From: Silene latifolia
Taxonomy: Eukaryota > Streptophyta > Magnoliopsida > Caryophyllales > Caryophyllaceae
NCBI RefSeq assembly: GCF_048544455.1
Contig: NC_133538.1
Coordinates: 434,990,311 to 435,054,310, forward strand
Direction of reading: 5' to 3'
DNA: 64,000 nt
How positions within the stretch are numbered: position 1 is the first letter of the stretch; every line of letters starts with the position of its first letter. The notes under the pieces are model-generated. The model was not told the origin of the DNA and ran no database searches. It saw only the letters and a program-made list of their open reading frames with translations. Both the position numbers and the translations under genes were made by a program. Below, piece after piece: positions 23,328 through 34,353 of this stretch.

Positions 23328-25680
23328 AAACCCACGAAAGAAGAAGCTCTAGAAATGCTCACATAGTTCCAAAACCTTAAGAACGTGGGAATCCAGATGC
23401 GACCCAACCTCCCTACCCTAAATGGATACTTCGTTAGAGAAGGGAGTCAAGAATACTTCTATGGGCTCCCCGAACCTTAGCACTACAAAGGAAGGCAACT
23501 AGCTGGAATCGAGATCTTTCGCGATTGTTACTTCATTCCTTCAGAAACGGTTCCTACCGTCAAAAATAGTCAAGCTAAAGAAATATTACAAGAGGGGGAA
23601 GGGGAACCAGTTATAGAGAACACTGAACCCATCAACGTAGGAACCGAAATAGAACCCCAGGAACTTAGGATATGGACAACCTTGAGCCCTACCGAGAGGG
23701 CTTGTTTCATAGACCTCCTGCACGAGTTCAGAGACGTTTTTGCTTGGTCCTACAAAGACATGCCAAGGATTGACAGGGACATTGCAGAACACAGAAGTCC
23801 AATCAAACCAGGTTTCAAACCTGTAAAACAGAAGTTTTGTCGAAGGAGGACAGAATGGGCTCTTAAGATCAAAGAAGAAGTCGATAAACAATTCAAAGCC
23901 GGGTTCATCAAAGTTTTGAGTATTCAGACTGGGTAGCCAACATAGTACCCGTACCCAAAAGGATGGGAGAATCTGTGTTTGTGTTGATTTCAGAGACTTG
24001 AATAAAGCGAGTCCCAAGGACGACTTTCCTCTACCACATATCGACATATTGGTGGACAATACGGCAGATCACACATTGTTATCCTTCATGGATGGGTACG
24101 TGGGATATAATCAGATCAAGATAGCCATAAAAGACATGCATAAGACTGCCTTTGTTACTCAATGGGGCACCTATTGTTATACTGTTATGCCATTCGGATT
24201 AATCAATGCCGGAGCTACGTATCAACGCACTGCAACCACGCTCCTACATGACATGATGCATAAAGAAGTAGAGGTGTACGTAGACGATATGATTGTCAAA
24301 TCCAAGGATAGAGAGGGGCACATTGATAACCTTCGCAAATTCTTCCTAAGACTACGAAAGTACAACATGAGGCTCAATCCTTAGAAATGCGCATTCGGAG
24401 TAACATCAGCCAAGATTCTGGGATATGTCGTTAGTTAACGAGGAAAAAAAAATCGACCCTTACAAAATCAAAGCTCTAGTCGAAATGCTACAATCTGAGA
24501 CAGAGAAGGAGGTTAGGGGATTTTTAGGCAAGGTGCAATATATAAGTCGATTCATATCGAAACTTACCATGATCTGTGAACCCATATTTAAAAAGCTAAA
24601 GAAAGCAGATCACACCATATGGGATGACGACTGTAAAAAAGTGTTCGACAAAATCAAGGAGATACTAGCCAAACCACCAGTGCTCATACCTCCTCAACGA
24701 GATCAACCTCTTGGTTTATATCTCATAGTGACCGAAAAAACCATGGGGGCTATGCTTGCACAAACCGTCGGAAAAGAAGAGAGAGCTATCTACTACCTTA
24801 GTAAGAAGTTCTTAGAGTATGAATGCAAGTACACACCACTCGGAAAGACATGACTCGCTCTTGTGTGGACAATAAAGAAGCTACGCCATTACATGCTTAG
24901 CTACTCCGTCAAGGTGTACTCCAAAATGGATCCTGTCAAATACCTCTTCGAAAAACCCGTTCTCAATGGACGCTTGGCAAGATGGACCTTAATGCTCTCA
25001 GAGTTCGATCTCAAATACGTACCTCTGAAGGTTATAAAAGGGCGTGCCGTTGCCGAGTTATTCGCAGATAATCCCATCAACGACACTCAAACAATAGACA
25101 CATGGTCATTTCCAGATAAGGATATACTCCAAACCAGTTTAGACTCTTGGAACCTTTATTTTGATGGCGCATCAAATCTAAGAGGATTTGGAATAAGAGT
25201 ATTTCTCATTTCTTCTGAAGGTGAGCATACACCACTCTCTGTTAAACTCGACTTCGAGATGACAAATAACGTAGCAGAATACGAAGATTGCCTCATTGGG
25301 CTACAAGGGGCAGTAGGCTTAGGCATTAAGAATCTCCAAGTTCACGGAGATTCATCCTTATCATCAACCAAATTACGGGATCTTGGAAAATTCGAAGTGA
25401 AAGTCTAGCACCCTATCAGGCCAGGATAGACCAAGTTTCCCAATTCTTCGATCAAGTGACTTTTCTACACCTACCTCGAGAAGAAAATCAGTTTGCAGAC
25501 GCTCTTGTAAAACTTGCATCTCTGATTAACATGCCAGACAATAAGGTAGAAATGCCTTTATGCATCAAACGATGGTCAGAACCAGCCTACGTGCACCAAA
25601 TCATAGATGAAGAAGAAAACCCAGGGGAACCTTGGTTTCAAGCTATTCTAAACTTCAAGCTCAATGGCACCTATTCGTGA
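23328..25680 (+). pseudogene. RT, RNase H and second RNase H (aRH) of element A
   Basis: Continues the A polyprotein after B. Linker with in-frame stops, then LSPTERACFIDLLHEFRDVFAWSYKDM (23682 on). RT core: DFPLPHIDILVDN, FGLINAGATYQR and the catalytic YVDD (about 24277-24288). The RNase H domain follows (AIYYLSKKF, near 24785). A second, archaeal-type RNase H is seen at 25141-25408 with YFDGASN, TNNVAEYEDCL and VHGDSSL carrying the expected acidic residues. Lesions: a frameshift near 23925, in-frame stops at 24382-24384 and 24851-24853, and indels near 25400. Dual RNase H supports the Tat clade. Confidence 0.9.
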
Positions 25681-25683
25681 GAT

Positions 25684-26648
25684 ATGGATAAGAGAGGACA
25701 ATGTGCTATACGCCTACTCGCCTCTCAATACACCCTTATGCAAGGAGAATTGTATAAAAGAACACCTCTTGGTGTAGTCTTGCGTTGCCTTGATCATTCA
25801 CAGGCACATAAAGTGATGGAAGAAGTCCATGATGGAGAATGTGTCCATCACATGAGTGGACCAATGATGGCAAAGAAAATCACGCGCCTGGGATATTAAT
25901 GGACCATAATGGAATCCGATTACATCAAATATGTCAGATATTGTCACAACTGCCAAATCTTCGGGAATGTGCAACACATCCCTCCTTCACTACTCTACAC
26001 CTTGATATCTCCTTGGCCATTTTCTGCTTGGGGAATCGACATCGTCGGGAAGATCACCCCAGCCGGAACAGGAGGTCACTGTTTCATTTTGGTGGCTATC
26101 GACTATTTCACCAAATGGATAGAAGCAACATCTTACACTAGTCTCACAGCCAAGAACGTGGCAAAGTTCATACAAACCAATATCATCTATCGATATGGTT
26201 GTCCACATGAGATCATCAGTGACAAAGGGTCACATTTCCAGGCTGAGACTGAACAATTTCTAGCCAAGTACAAAATCAAACACCACCGTTCTTGGCCATA
26301 CAGACCACAAACTAATGGCGCAGTGGAGGCAGCCAACAATAATGTTGTCACAATCCTCAAGAAAATGATCGATAATTATCGAGATTGGCCAAGTAAGATA
26401 CCATTCGCCTTATGGGGATATAGCACATCCGTTAGGACGCCCACTGGGGCTACTCCTTTCTATTTGACTTAAGGCATGAAAGCTGTGCAACCAGTTGAGC
26501 TAGAAACCCATCCTTACACATTCTACTCGAAAGTCAGATTCCAGAAGCCGATTGGAAGAAAGATAGATATGAAGAACTCATCCTCTTGGATGAACGAAGA
26601 TTTCACGCATTACATAATGTGCAAACATATCAGGCACGTATCAAACGA
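25684..26648 (+). pseudogene. Integrase of element A, N-terminal and core parts
   Basis: HHCC zinc-binding module (HDGECVHHMSGP then CHNCQ, about 25828-25950), followed by the DDE core: Asp in WGIDIVGK (26029-26050), Asp in IISDKGSHF (near 26215) and Glu in GAVEAANNN (near 26322). All three catalytic residues are present. In-frame stops lie at 25678-25680, 25897-25899 and 26470-26472, with an indel near 26560. Element C cuts the gene at 26653; the C-terminal part is at 42832-43057. Confidence 0.88.
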
Positions 26649-26653
26649 GTCTT
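26649..26653. repeat. Target site duplication of element C, left copy (gtctt)
   Basis: gtctt at 26649-26653 and 42827-42831 immediately flank the TG start and the end of the C LTRs. Confidence 0.9.
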
Positions 26654-26938
26654 TGATACGTGCATATTGTATAGTCTTTTTAGCCTATTTTAGCATGTAT
26701 TTCTACGCATTTTTGTACTATTTATATAACATTATGCCCCGAATTGGCTACTTTGGTTCCTTTTGTCCATTTTGTAGAAAAGAACGCGAAAGTAGTGGAA
26801 TCGTACCCTTTTTCGTCCTTTTTGCATGCATTTAGAGGAGACGGGATTTTTCCAAGAGTGAGATACTGTATTGGGAAGCGTGAAGGCACGGTTTACGAGG
26901 CAGTTGGGCATGGATTTGAGGTGAATTGAAGACAGAAT

Positions 26939-27128
26939 ACTCGATCGAGTGGTTTTGTTACTCGATCGAGTGGTTTTTACATCCCCAGTTGATCGATCGA
27001 GTACTTTTCTACTCGATCCAGAAGTGCTATAAAGAGGGGTTACTCGATCGAGTAACTATTCTACTCGATCGAGTAGATCTTATGGAGTTTTGCTCGATCG
27101 AGTGGTTTTATTCCACTCGATCGAGTGG
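26939..27128 (+). promoter_or_regulatory. ACTCGATCGAGT signature array in C 5' LTR
   Basis: Nine exact or near-exact copies of the 12-bp palindrome ACTCGATCGAGT in 190 bp, often followed by GGTTTT. Exact copies are around 26939, 26960, 27042, 27062, 27092 and 27114; degenerate ones around 26990 and 27011. It ends about 65 bp upstream of a TATA-like CTATTTAAG. Counterpart in the 3' LTR at 41650-41841. Confidence 0.85.
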
Positions 27129-27193
27129 TTTCTGCTGGCGTGGGATTTAATTAGCCCGTGAACTTATTTTATCTTATGGACTTAGTTTTTTTT

Positions 27194-27202
27194 CTATTTA
27201 AG
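27194..27202 (+). promoter_or_regulatory. Weak TATA-like element of C LTR
   Basis: CTATTTAAG followed by CATTACG, the best TATA candidate downstream of the signature array. Conserved in the 3' LTR near 41903, where the preceding base differs (CTATTCAAG), so the assignment is tentative. Confidence 0.35.
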
Positions 27203-28140
27203 CATTACGTTACTAGGTTATTAGCATCTAATTTTCTACTATCTTTTTATCTATCATTCAAGACTGCGTACTATTTTCTCCTTCACTGTAACTTTACTTT
27301 GGGATTTATTTCGCTCGGATTTGATTGTTCTTTACGCTGGATTCGCACGATTGTAATCTCTTCCTCTTCTCTTAATAATAATCAATCGTTTGTTTGCTTT
27401 AATCGTTTGTTTCACTTCGTTTATTCCTTTGCCCTAATTTACTTTTTTTGCAATTTATTTATAGTTTTAATATGTTGAATGCTGGTTATTTATCTGCTGT
27501 TAGTTTTGATAGTATTAATAGCAATATGAGTAGCTAAATCTAAGTCATGTTGGGATTAGGGGATCTACGCTAGAAATGTGACGATGTAGTAAATAGGTTA
27601 GATGAATTAATTGTGAGATTCTGTCACCATAGCAATTTAATTGTATTTTACTGACTTAGTTGAGTGCACGCTTCTGAGCCATCCCTTTGATATGGCTAAA
27701 ATTAATCCTAGATCAAAAGATTGGACTAAATAGGCCTGCTATGAACAGTAGACTACCCTGACGAGGATGAAAGTTAAGTTAGTGGTAATTTAGGATAGAA
27801 AGTAGACCGAAAGGACCTTTCCATATTTGTCTCGCATTAATTTGTCTAAGTTGTTTACAGTTGAGTCACTGGACTACCATAGTGAACCGAAATCCTGACA
27901 TGACCTTTCTCTATTTGATAGTTTAAATCTATTTTCCTGCTTTTACTGCTCTTTTCTCTACTTCTCTTCCTTTAAACCTTTAGTTTAGAATACAATTCAA
28001 ACAAACCCCCCATTTGTGACCAAATAGACGGACTTCTACAGATATCTTGCCTCCCTAAGGAGATCGACCTGACTTCGCTAGCTATATAGTTAGTCTAGTT
28101 AGTTTATTTTTGATAGGTACACGACAGACGTATCAAATTT

Positions 28141-28158
28141 TGGTGCCGTTGCCGGGGA
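28141..28158 (+). other. Primer binding site of C (tRNA-Asp type)
   Basis: TGGTGCCGTTGCCGGGGA, complementary to the 3' end of tRNA-Asp(GTC) with one mismatch, 5 bases after the LTR. Confidence 0.88.
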
Positions 28159-28248
28159 GGCAATTGCCCTATATGTCTTTGTTTCATTTATTTTATCCGT
28201 CTTAGGGAATTTTTATTCCTTGAGGTTGTTCTTATTAATTTTCTTTCA

Positions 28249-29540
28249 GTGTTGTTTATGCCCAGGTCAGACAGGTTTGAGTTAGTTTCAGCTGATTCAG
28301 AGCCAGAGAGACTATTCAGGCATAGACTCCGTCTGCAGAGAAAATCACGAAAGGAAGACTTGAGTACTTTCGAGCCAGAGCTACATCATTCTCTTTTCGC
28401 AGAAGACATTCCTATTTTTGCCGATCAACAAGTAAAGATGCCAAAACTTTCCAGTCATTCGGTGCCTAAAGCATCCTCAATTCCAAAGGGTTTCAATCTC
28501 CAGACTGAGGATGGGAATACATTCGACATCCGTCCTTCCTACATCAATCTGGTAGAAAGAAATCTCTATAGAGGTGTGGCAGGTGAAGACCCGAGGAAGC
28601 ACATGGAGGTCTTTACAGATTACTATTCTACTATCCCCGCCACAAAGGGGGTAACTCAAGACAAGATTAAGGAGGTTTTGTTCCCTTTCTCTTTGACCGA
28701 CTCAGCCAGGGAGTGGCTGACTGATTTGGACCGCACAACTGTAGGGGTTACAGATTGGGAGTCTCTTTCTCTTGCCTTTTACAAGAGATATTTCCCTCCA
28801 CAGCGCACCAATCAGCTGAGGGCCAAGATTACCAGTTTCAAGCATGCTCCCGATGAGACTTTATATGAGGCGTGGTCCCGATTCAAGAAATTGGTGAGGT
28901 CTATTCCTCACCATGGTTTTGACCCATGGTTTATATCTAACCAGTTCTACAATGGGCTGTATGATGACCACAGAGCCATACTTGATGCGTCATCTAATGG
29001 GAGATTCCAGGAAAATACCGTCGATGATAAGGGATGGGCCCTTATTGAAGAGATGGCGAATCATAGTTCTGAGTATGGAAACCCGAGGGATGATATTAGA
29101 ACAGTTCATGCAGTTGATAAGCAGGTTGTGGCTCAGCTAGAAGCCATGAATGCTAGATTTGACATGTTGGAGTTACATTCTGCTGGGGAGCCTCAGACGG
29201 TCCATGTGCTTACTAGAGGGGAGACCGTCACATGTGAGAGGTGTGGGAGTAATGATGGTCACACTGCTATTGGCTGTCTTATGGAGAAGGAACAAGTCCT
29301 TGCCTTTCAACAATATAGGCAAGAAGGGGGTTCCTATTACAACAACCAAGGGGCAGTTCATCCCAATTTGAGGTGGACTAGTCAAAATGTGCTTAATCCT
29401 ACCCCTCCTCCGCACCAGCAGCAGTCGTATGTTCCTCCACATAAGAATCAACAAGGCTTTCAGAAGCCTCCTTCCTTCCCTCCTACAAATCACGGAGCAT
29501 CATCTTCTGGAGGGGTGAGTGAGATTGGTGAGCTAAAGAC
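28249..29540 (+). pseudogene. gag of element C, 5' part (cut by copia)
   Basis: Open from the ATG at 28249 to the copia insertion without a stop. Athila gag blocks: MPKLSSHSVPKASSIPKGF, YINLVERNLYRGVAGEDP, FPFSLTDSAREWL, LAFYKRYFPPQRTNQL, FYNGLYDDHRAI; a zinc knuckle CERCGSNDGHTAIGC near 29235-29280; then a Pro/Gln-rich tail. The structural protein is otherwise well preserved. It is interrupted by the copia element at 29541, and the frame resumes in phase after 38140. The last residues of the open frame (29541-29568) come from the copia LTR. Confidence 0.9.
29536..29540. repeat. Target site duplication of the copia element, left copy (aagac)
   Basis: aagac at 29536-29540 and 38136-38140 flank the TGTTGG start and CTCACA end of the copia LTRs. 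Confidence 0.92.
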
Positions 29541-30530
29541 TGTTGGGGCTGGTTTCCTTTACAGTTAGTGCAAGGACTTATAAATCTCTAAAAGGATCAA
29601 AGGGTATACTTTTGTATTATAATCAGTTGGTCCACGTTTATCAATAACGGTTGGCTTGCTAGATAAGTTTGACGTTATTGTCATACAGATGGCGGTGATC
29701 AACTGGTCCCTAAAAGTCACACCTATAGGATACGTTTGAGAGATGTGACGGTATGAAAATACGATCATGTTGATGCCAAATTGACTAAGCGGTTAGTCGA
29801 GTTATTTGACTAGTAATTAGTCAAAATGCGATGTTGAGATATTTTATTTAATACGGATTAAATAAAATGGGCTAAGGCGAATTAAGCAGTTAATTCGTAA
29901 ATTAAATATAAACGATTATATTTAATTAATGTATATTGAATTAATTATACAATATCGTCTGTGTCGGACATGTATTAATATTTCAGCTAATCCGTGTTAT
30001 TAGTTGATATTTTAATAGCCGATAACCGATGACGATTTATAATAAAACCGTGTCATATACATTTAGCATTTTACGAGCCGGACCACGAGTTAAAATTAAG
30101 AGGAAGTGGAAGCCCACTTCCCCATGAAGGGCTCGGTTTGGCCGAATGCAAAGGACAAAAAGGAGAGCATCTCCTTCTTGTAAACCTAATTCATTTGCAA
30201 AAGAAAATTAGGGTTTTGAAGAGTATTTTCCTCTGAAAAACTTTAGATCTCACATCTAGCAAAAACTCACACAACAAATTCTCTCAATATTGCAAGGCAA
30301 TTAGAGAATTCATTTCTAGCACAAGGGCACAGTCTCAGACGATCTTGGGTGCAACAATTAGGAGGAGATCTACTTTGATCTCTGTCATTTTGCCGAATTG
30401 CACTAGGACCCGAGGTTATTTCTAATGCTTTATCGTTTTTCTCATGTTTTTCGTTTTATGACAATAATCACATATGAAATTTGCGTTATAGTCCTAATTT
30501 TATAGGGTATTATACGGATATTACCTCACA
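29541..30530 (+). repeat. 5' LTR of the copia element
   Basis: Runs from TGTTGGGGCT to ATTACCTCACA and matches 37146-38135 base for base apart from scattered changes, mostly near 29690-29800. AT-rich, with inverted AT stretches around 29900-29960. No confident TATA box was chosen. Confidence 0.93.
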
Positions 30531-30532
30531 AG

Positions 30533-30544
30533 TGGTATCAGAGC
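30533..30544 (+). other. Primer binding site of copia (tRNA-Met initiator type)
   Basis: TGGTATCAGAGC, the standard copia PBS, 2 bases after the LTR. Confidence 0.9.
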
Positions 30545-32256
30545 GAGGCCACGTGAATTTTTCTATGTGTTTTTCATCAAACGAAATTGAATCGATATTT
30601 TTTTTTTGCATAAAAAAAAAAACGAGAGGCATTTTTTTTTTGTCACGGCTGGTTGTATTTTTTTTACACGGCTGATTTTTTTTGTGCATTGGAAATCGTG
30701 CCTTGTGACGATCTTTTGTTTTGTTTTCGATTTGTTCTTTGCGTATTGTTGTTTTAAACGATAATTATAACAATATGTGAAGATCATGTCAATTGTAATT
30801 TTGCTTTAATACGGATTATGTCCATTTACAATTGGTTTTTAACAAATCGATTTTGTTTGTCTTGATGTGGCTCTCGTTTTTTTTTGAGCCGCTTGAATTT
30901 TTTTTTGGCCTTTTGAGCTCTCGGCTTTTAGCTTCAAAATTTTTTTTTTAAAAAAAAAAAAAAAAAAATTGTTTTATTTTTTTTCGGCCAAAAATGTGTA
31001 CAATACGGATTTTGTGCATTCGCTTGATAGTGAAACGGTTCACTCACGTACCATTTAGTTATTTTAAAACGATTTAAAGTAACGGATTATCACGGATTAA
31101 AATTAAGTTGATTAAAGCGGTTTTGTCACATAATTTTAATCATTAGAGGTGGTTTGGATAAATTTAACATAATTACGGAATTATGTCACGAATAAATTTA
31201 ATTTAGTTGATGCATTTTTTTTTATCGTTATTGTTGAATGCCTTGAATGCTTTTAATTACGTATTTTTTTTACAAACGGTTGTAACTTAGTGTGGCCTTA
31301 GTAGAACGTGTTACCGTAATGATGGAACACGGTCTTGGTTGTATTTTGAGATCTCGTATCTCCATTTTTATTTTTTTTGTAATTACAGTTTTATTTAGAA
31401 TGTAAATAGGTTTATATTTTGTAAATTTTAATTGTAATTTTGAGAAGACCAAAGATGGAGATCGGATGCTCACTCCCGCTACATGGAAAAGATGGAACAT
31501 CAAGACAAGCTTCTCGGGTCCAACGGTGGATTCCAAAGTTGTATTATGTTCTTTTTACTAGGATAGGCCACACTAGGAATTTTTATTTACGCTTTGCATT
31601 CTTTTATTTATTTTTCGTAACGATAGATTGCATCATATTCCGCCTAAAAACCAAACCACCTAATAATTGCATGAAAACTGACTCATATAGAGGTCACGCG
31701 TTAGTTTTCTATGACATTCTTATGTCACACGATCAAGTTTAAGCCATCACCTAAGTTAATTCATTCACGTAATGCTAGTTATTCGTTCACTTAAAATGAA
31801 TTAAAACTAAGTTGATGGGATCTTCCTCGTATAAACAAAAATTGAGAACAGTCTTTATAGGTCAAACTCCAATGAATCCCTTCTTCGTCGGTAGGCATAA
31901 TATGACCCCTTCTACGTCGGGTAAGTTGGAACTGATTGACTTATTTTACCTCAACACTATGGTCACTCGTACGATCCTGTGATTATGGTGGACTATAGAT
32001 AGGATTTACGGAAATCTATTGACCAAGAGTTCTTACGGAAGAACTAGCTAAACAGTTGGCTTATCAATTTACGGAAATTGAGTCTTGGGATCATTTGTAT
32101 TATTCTTGAGGGAGATCAATTATGCAAGTGCAATGAGTCTACACGGTTAAAATGAATTTTAAATAGACTTAAATCACCTCGATGAGTTGCTTATTTCGTG
32201 TTTGTTTTTCTTTCTTTTTCAGCGTAGATCACGATTTTTAAACTGCTAATAACTTA
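30545..32256 (+). other. Long leader of the copia element
   Basis: 1.7 kb of AT-rich sequence with many T and A homopolymers (30600-30970) between PBS and gag. No protein similarity was seen, and the open frames at 30481-30675 and 31440-31742 are low complexity. The length is unusual for a copia leader and may include an old insertion. Confidence 0.5.
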
Positions 32257-33160
32257 ATGGCTGGCATCCTCGATGACCCAATGCCAAGTGCCACATTGGA
32301 CCGTGAGTCCTGGCTTCGGATCTTTATGAATCAGATGAATCAGTCTACTAGACTGAAGAATGATAGATCAAACTTCGCGGAATGGGAGGCGGCATTACGG
32401 AATGCAGCCACTGCTGACGGGAAGCTCAAGTATCTGACTGAGCCTTTCCCGCCAGCCCCAGGTCCCACGGCTTGAGTTAACGAGGTCTCCACGTATAGCG
32501 ACTTCGTCATGGAAGCGGGTGCGATTAAAAACGTACTCATTTTTGCAATGGAATCCAATTTGCAGAAACGCTTCATAGCCCAAGGTGCAAACAAGATTTT
32601 CACCACGCTCACCAAGGAATTCTCGAAAGCACCGAGAATCGTGACCTATGAGCATACCACTCGCTTCTTTGATGCGAGACTCCAGAAGGGCCAACCGGTT
32701 AGCCCACACATTCTCAGCATGATTGAGAATGTCGAGAGACTGGAGGCGCTTGATTGTAAAATCAGCGAGAACATTATGATTGACCGCATGCTTCATTCAC
32801 TCCACGATGGTTTTGCGCTCTTTAGAGCCAATTACTATATGAATGATTTGAAGAAAAGTCCCCATAAACTGCACTCCCTTCTCGTACAGACCGAGAAGGA
32901 CATGAAGTTCAGTGGGAGCATGAAACAAGATGTTCTCGTTGTGACAAACAAGGGCAAGGGTAAGGGCAAAGCTCAAGCGAGACCTAGCGAGGCAAACCGA
33001 AGTTCAAGAAGTCGTGGTCGGGTAAGAGTGGGCCTGGTGAGGCAAGTAACTCATCAGGCGCGACAAAGAGCAAGACCGAAAACATGGAATGCCATCATTG
33101 CCACAAGACTGGGCATTGGAGGCGTACATGTCCTGTCTACCATGAGGACATAAAAGCAGG
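32257..33160 (+). pseudogene. gag of the copia element
   Basis: Copia-type gag (UBN2 family pattern). N-terminal part MAGILDDPMPSATLDRES with NFAEWEAALRNAA, then in-frame TGA at 32473-32475, then LQKRFIAQGANKIFTTLTKEF, ILSMIENVERLEALDCKISENIMIDRMLHSL, a Lys/Gly-rich basic stretch (GKGKGKAQA) and, in another frame after an indel near 32993, a CCHC zinc knuckle CHHCHKTGHWRRTC (33090-33131). Start at 32257 is the first ATG of the conserved N-terminal block. Confidence 0.85.
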
Positions 33161-34353
33161 TCGTGTTAAACCTGTTGGTATGTCTTCTTTCTATTCTACT
33201 TTTATTCATATGATTGAGATTAACCACGCAAGTTATGGAACTTAGGTACTAGATACTGGTTGTGGTTCTCATCTGTGTAATCATGTGTAGGGGCTCCGAA
33301 ACATCGAACCCCTCGTAAAGGGTGAGGTGGACCTGCGTGTCGGGAATGGAGCACGAGTGGCTGCCGTCTCGAGGGGAACATACGTGATCCAGCTTCCTAG
33401 CGGATTTGAGTTATTTTTATATAATCGCTATTATGTACCAGTCTTTCGAAAAACATTATTTCGGTTTACGCACTTGACAAACTTGGTTTTTCATTTGTAA
33501 TAGAGAATAATTCTTGCATTTTCTCATTACACGATATGATTTATGGCAAGGCAGTCTCCATGAACGGAATTTATGTTTTAGATCAGACCACCGAAATATT
33601 ACACGTAATGAATAAAAAGTTAAAGGTTGGTGACAAAGATCAAACGTATCTATGGCACTGCCGTATGGGACACATTAATGAGAAACGCGTAAAACAACTC
33701 ATAAAGAATGGAGCTATCTCGGCCTTTGATTTTCAATCATTTGGCACGTGTGAATCATGTCTCATCGGTAAGATGACTCGAATTTCCTTCAAAGGTGTTG
33801 GAATGCGCGCTGCTGACCTATTAGGACTCATACATACGGATGTATGTGGGCCTATGTCAATCACCGCACGAGAAGGCTATAGGTATTTCATCACTTTCAC
33901 GGATGATTTAAGTAGATATGGCTATGTCTACTTAATGAAGCACAAAAGTGAATCCTTTGAGAAATTCAAGGAATACCGAGAATCGGGTACGTAACCTCTC
34001 AAGGCGAAAGATTAAAACACTGCGCTCAGGCCGTGGTGGCGAGTATCTTTCTCACGAGTTTGATCAACACCTTAAGGACTGTGGGATTGCCCTACGCTTA
34101 ACTCCACCGAACACCTCAGTTGAATGGTGTGTCCGAACGGAGAAATCGAACACTACTTGATATGGTTCGATCCATGATGAGTCACACCGTGTTGCCTGAC
34201 TCATTGTGGGGTTATGCTCTTCTGTCAGCTGCTCTAATACTTAACCGAAGTCCGTCTAAAGCTGTTGACAAGACTCCATATGAACTATGGAAGGGAACGG
34301 TCCCTAACTTGTCCTTTATACGGGTTTGGGGCTGCGAGGCTTATGTCAAGTAG
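33161..34353 (+). pseudogene. Protease and integrase of the copia element
   Basis: Protease active site LDTGCGSHLC near 33249, flanked by in-frame stops at 33243-33245 and 33288-33290, then an indel near 33460. GAG-pre-integrase zinc finger (LWHCRMGHINEKR, CESCLIGKM; 33650-33780). Integrase core with HTDVCGPM (33835); the second catalytic position reads RSGRGGEY near 34027, where copia integrases have Asp, so the residue is lost. Shifts occur near 33985 and 34115. The core ends with WGYALLSAALILNRSPSKAVDKTPYELW and a stop at 34351-34353. Confidence 0.87.

Larger units (their letters stand above)
26654..28135 (+). repeat. 5' LTR of element C
   Basis: Starts TGATACGTGC and ends GACGTATCA, so the two ends form a short inverted repeat TGATACG/CGTATCA. 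Nearly identical to 41366-42826. The 5' copy has about 22 bp near 27318-27345 that the 3' copy lacks, next to a GGATT direct repeat. Open frames within the LTR are not considered genes. Confidence 0.93.

Noticed and set aside
23586..24059. Minus-strand frame of 157 codons
   Set aside because: Antisense to the conserved RT start of A.
26939..27128. Regularly spaced palindromic repeats resembling a CRISPR array
   Set aside because: Spacing is irregular, spacers are 4-25 bp and similar to each other, and the context is a plant LTR with PBS and gag.
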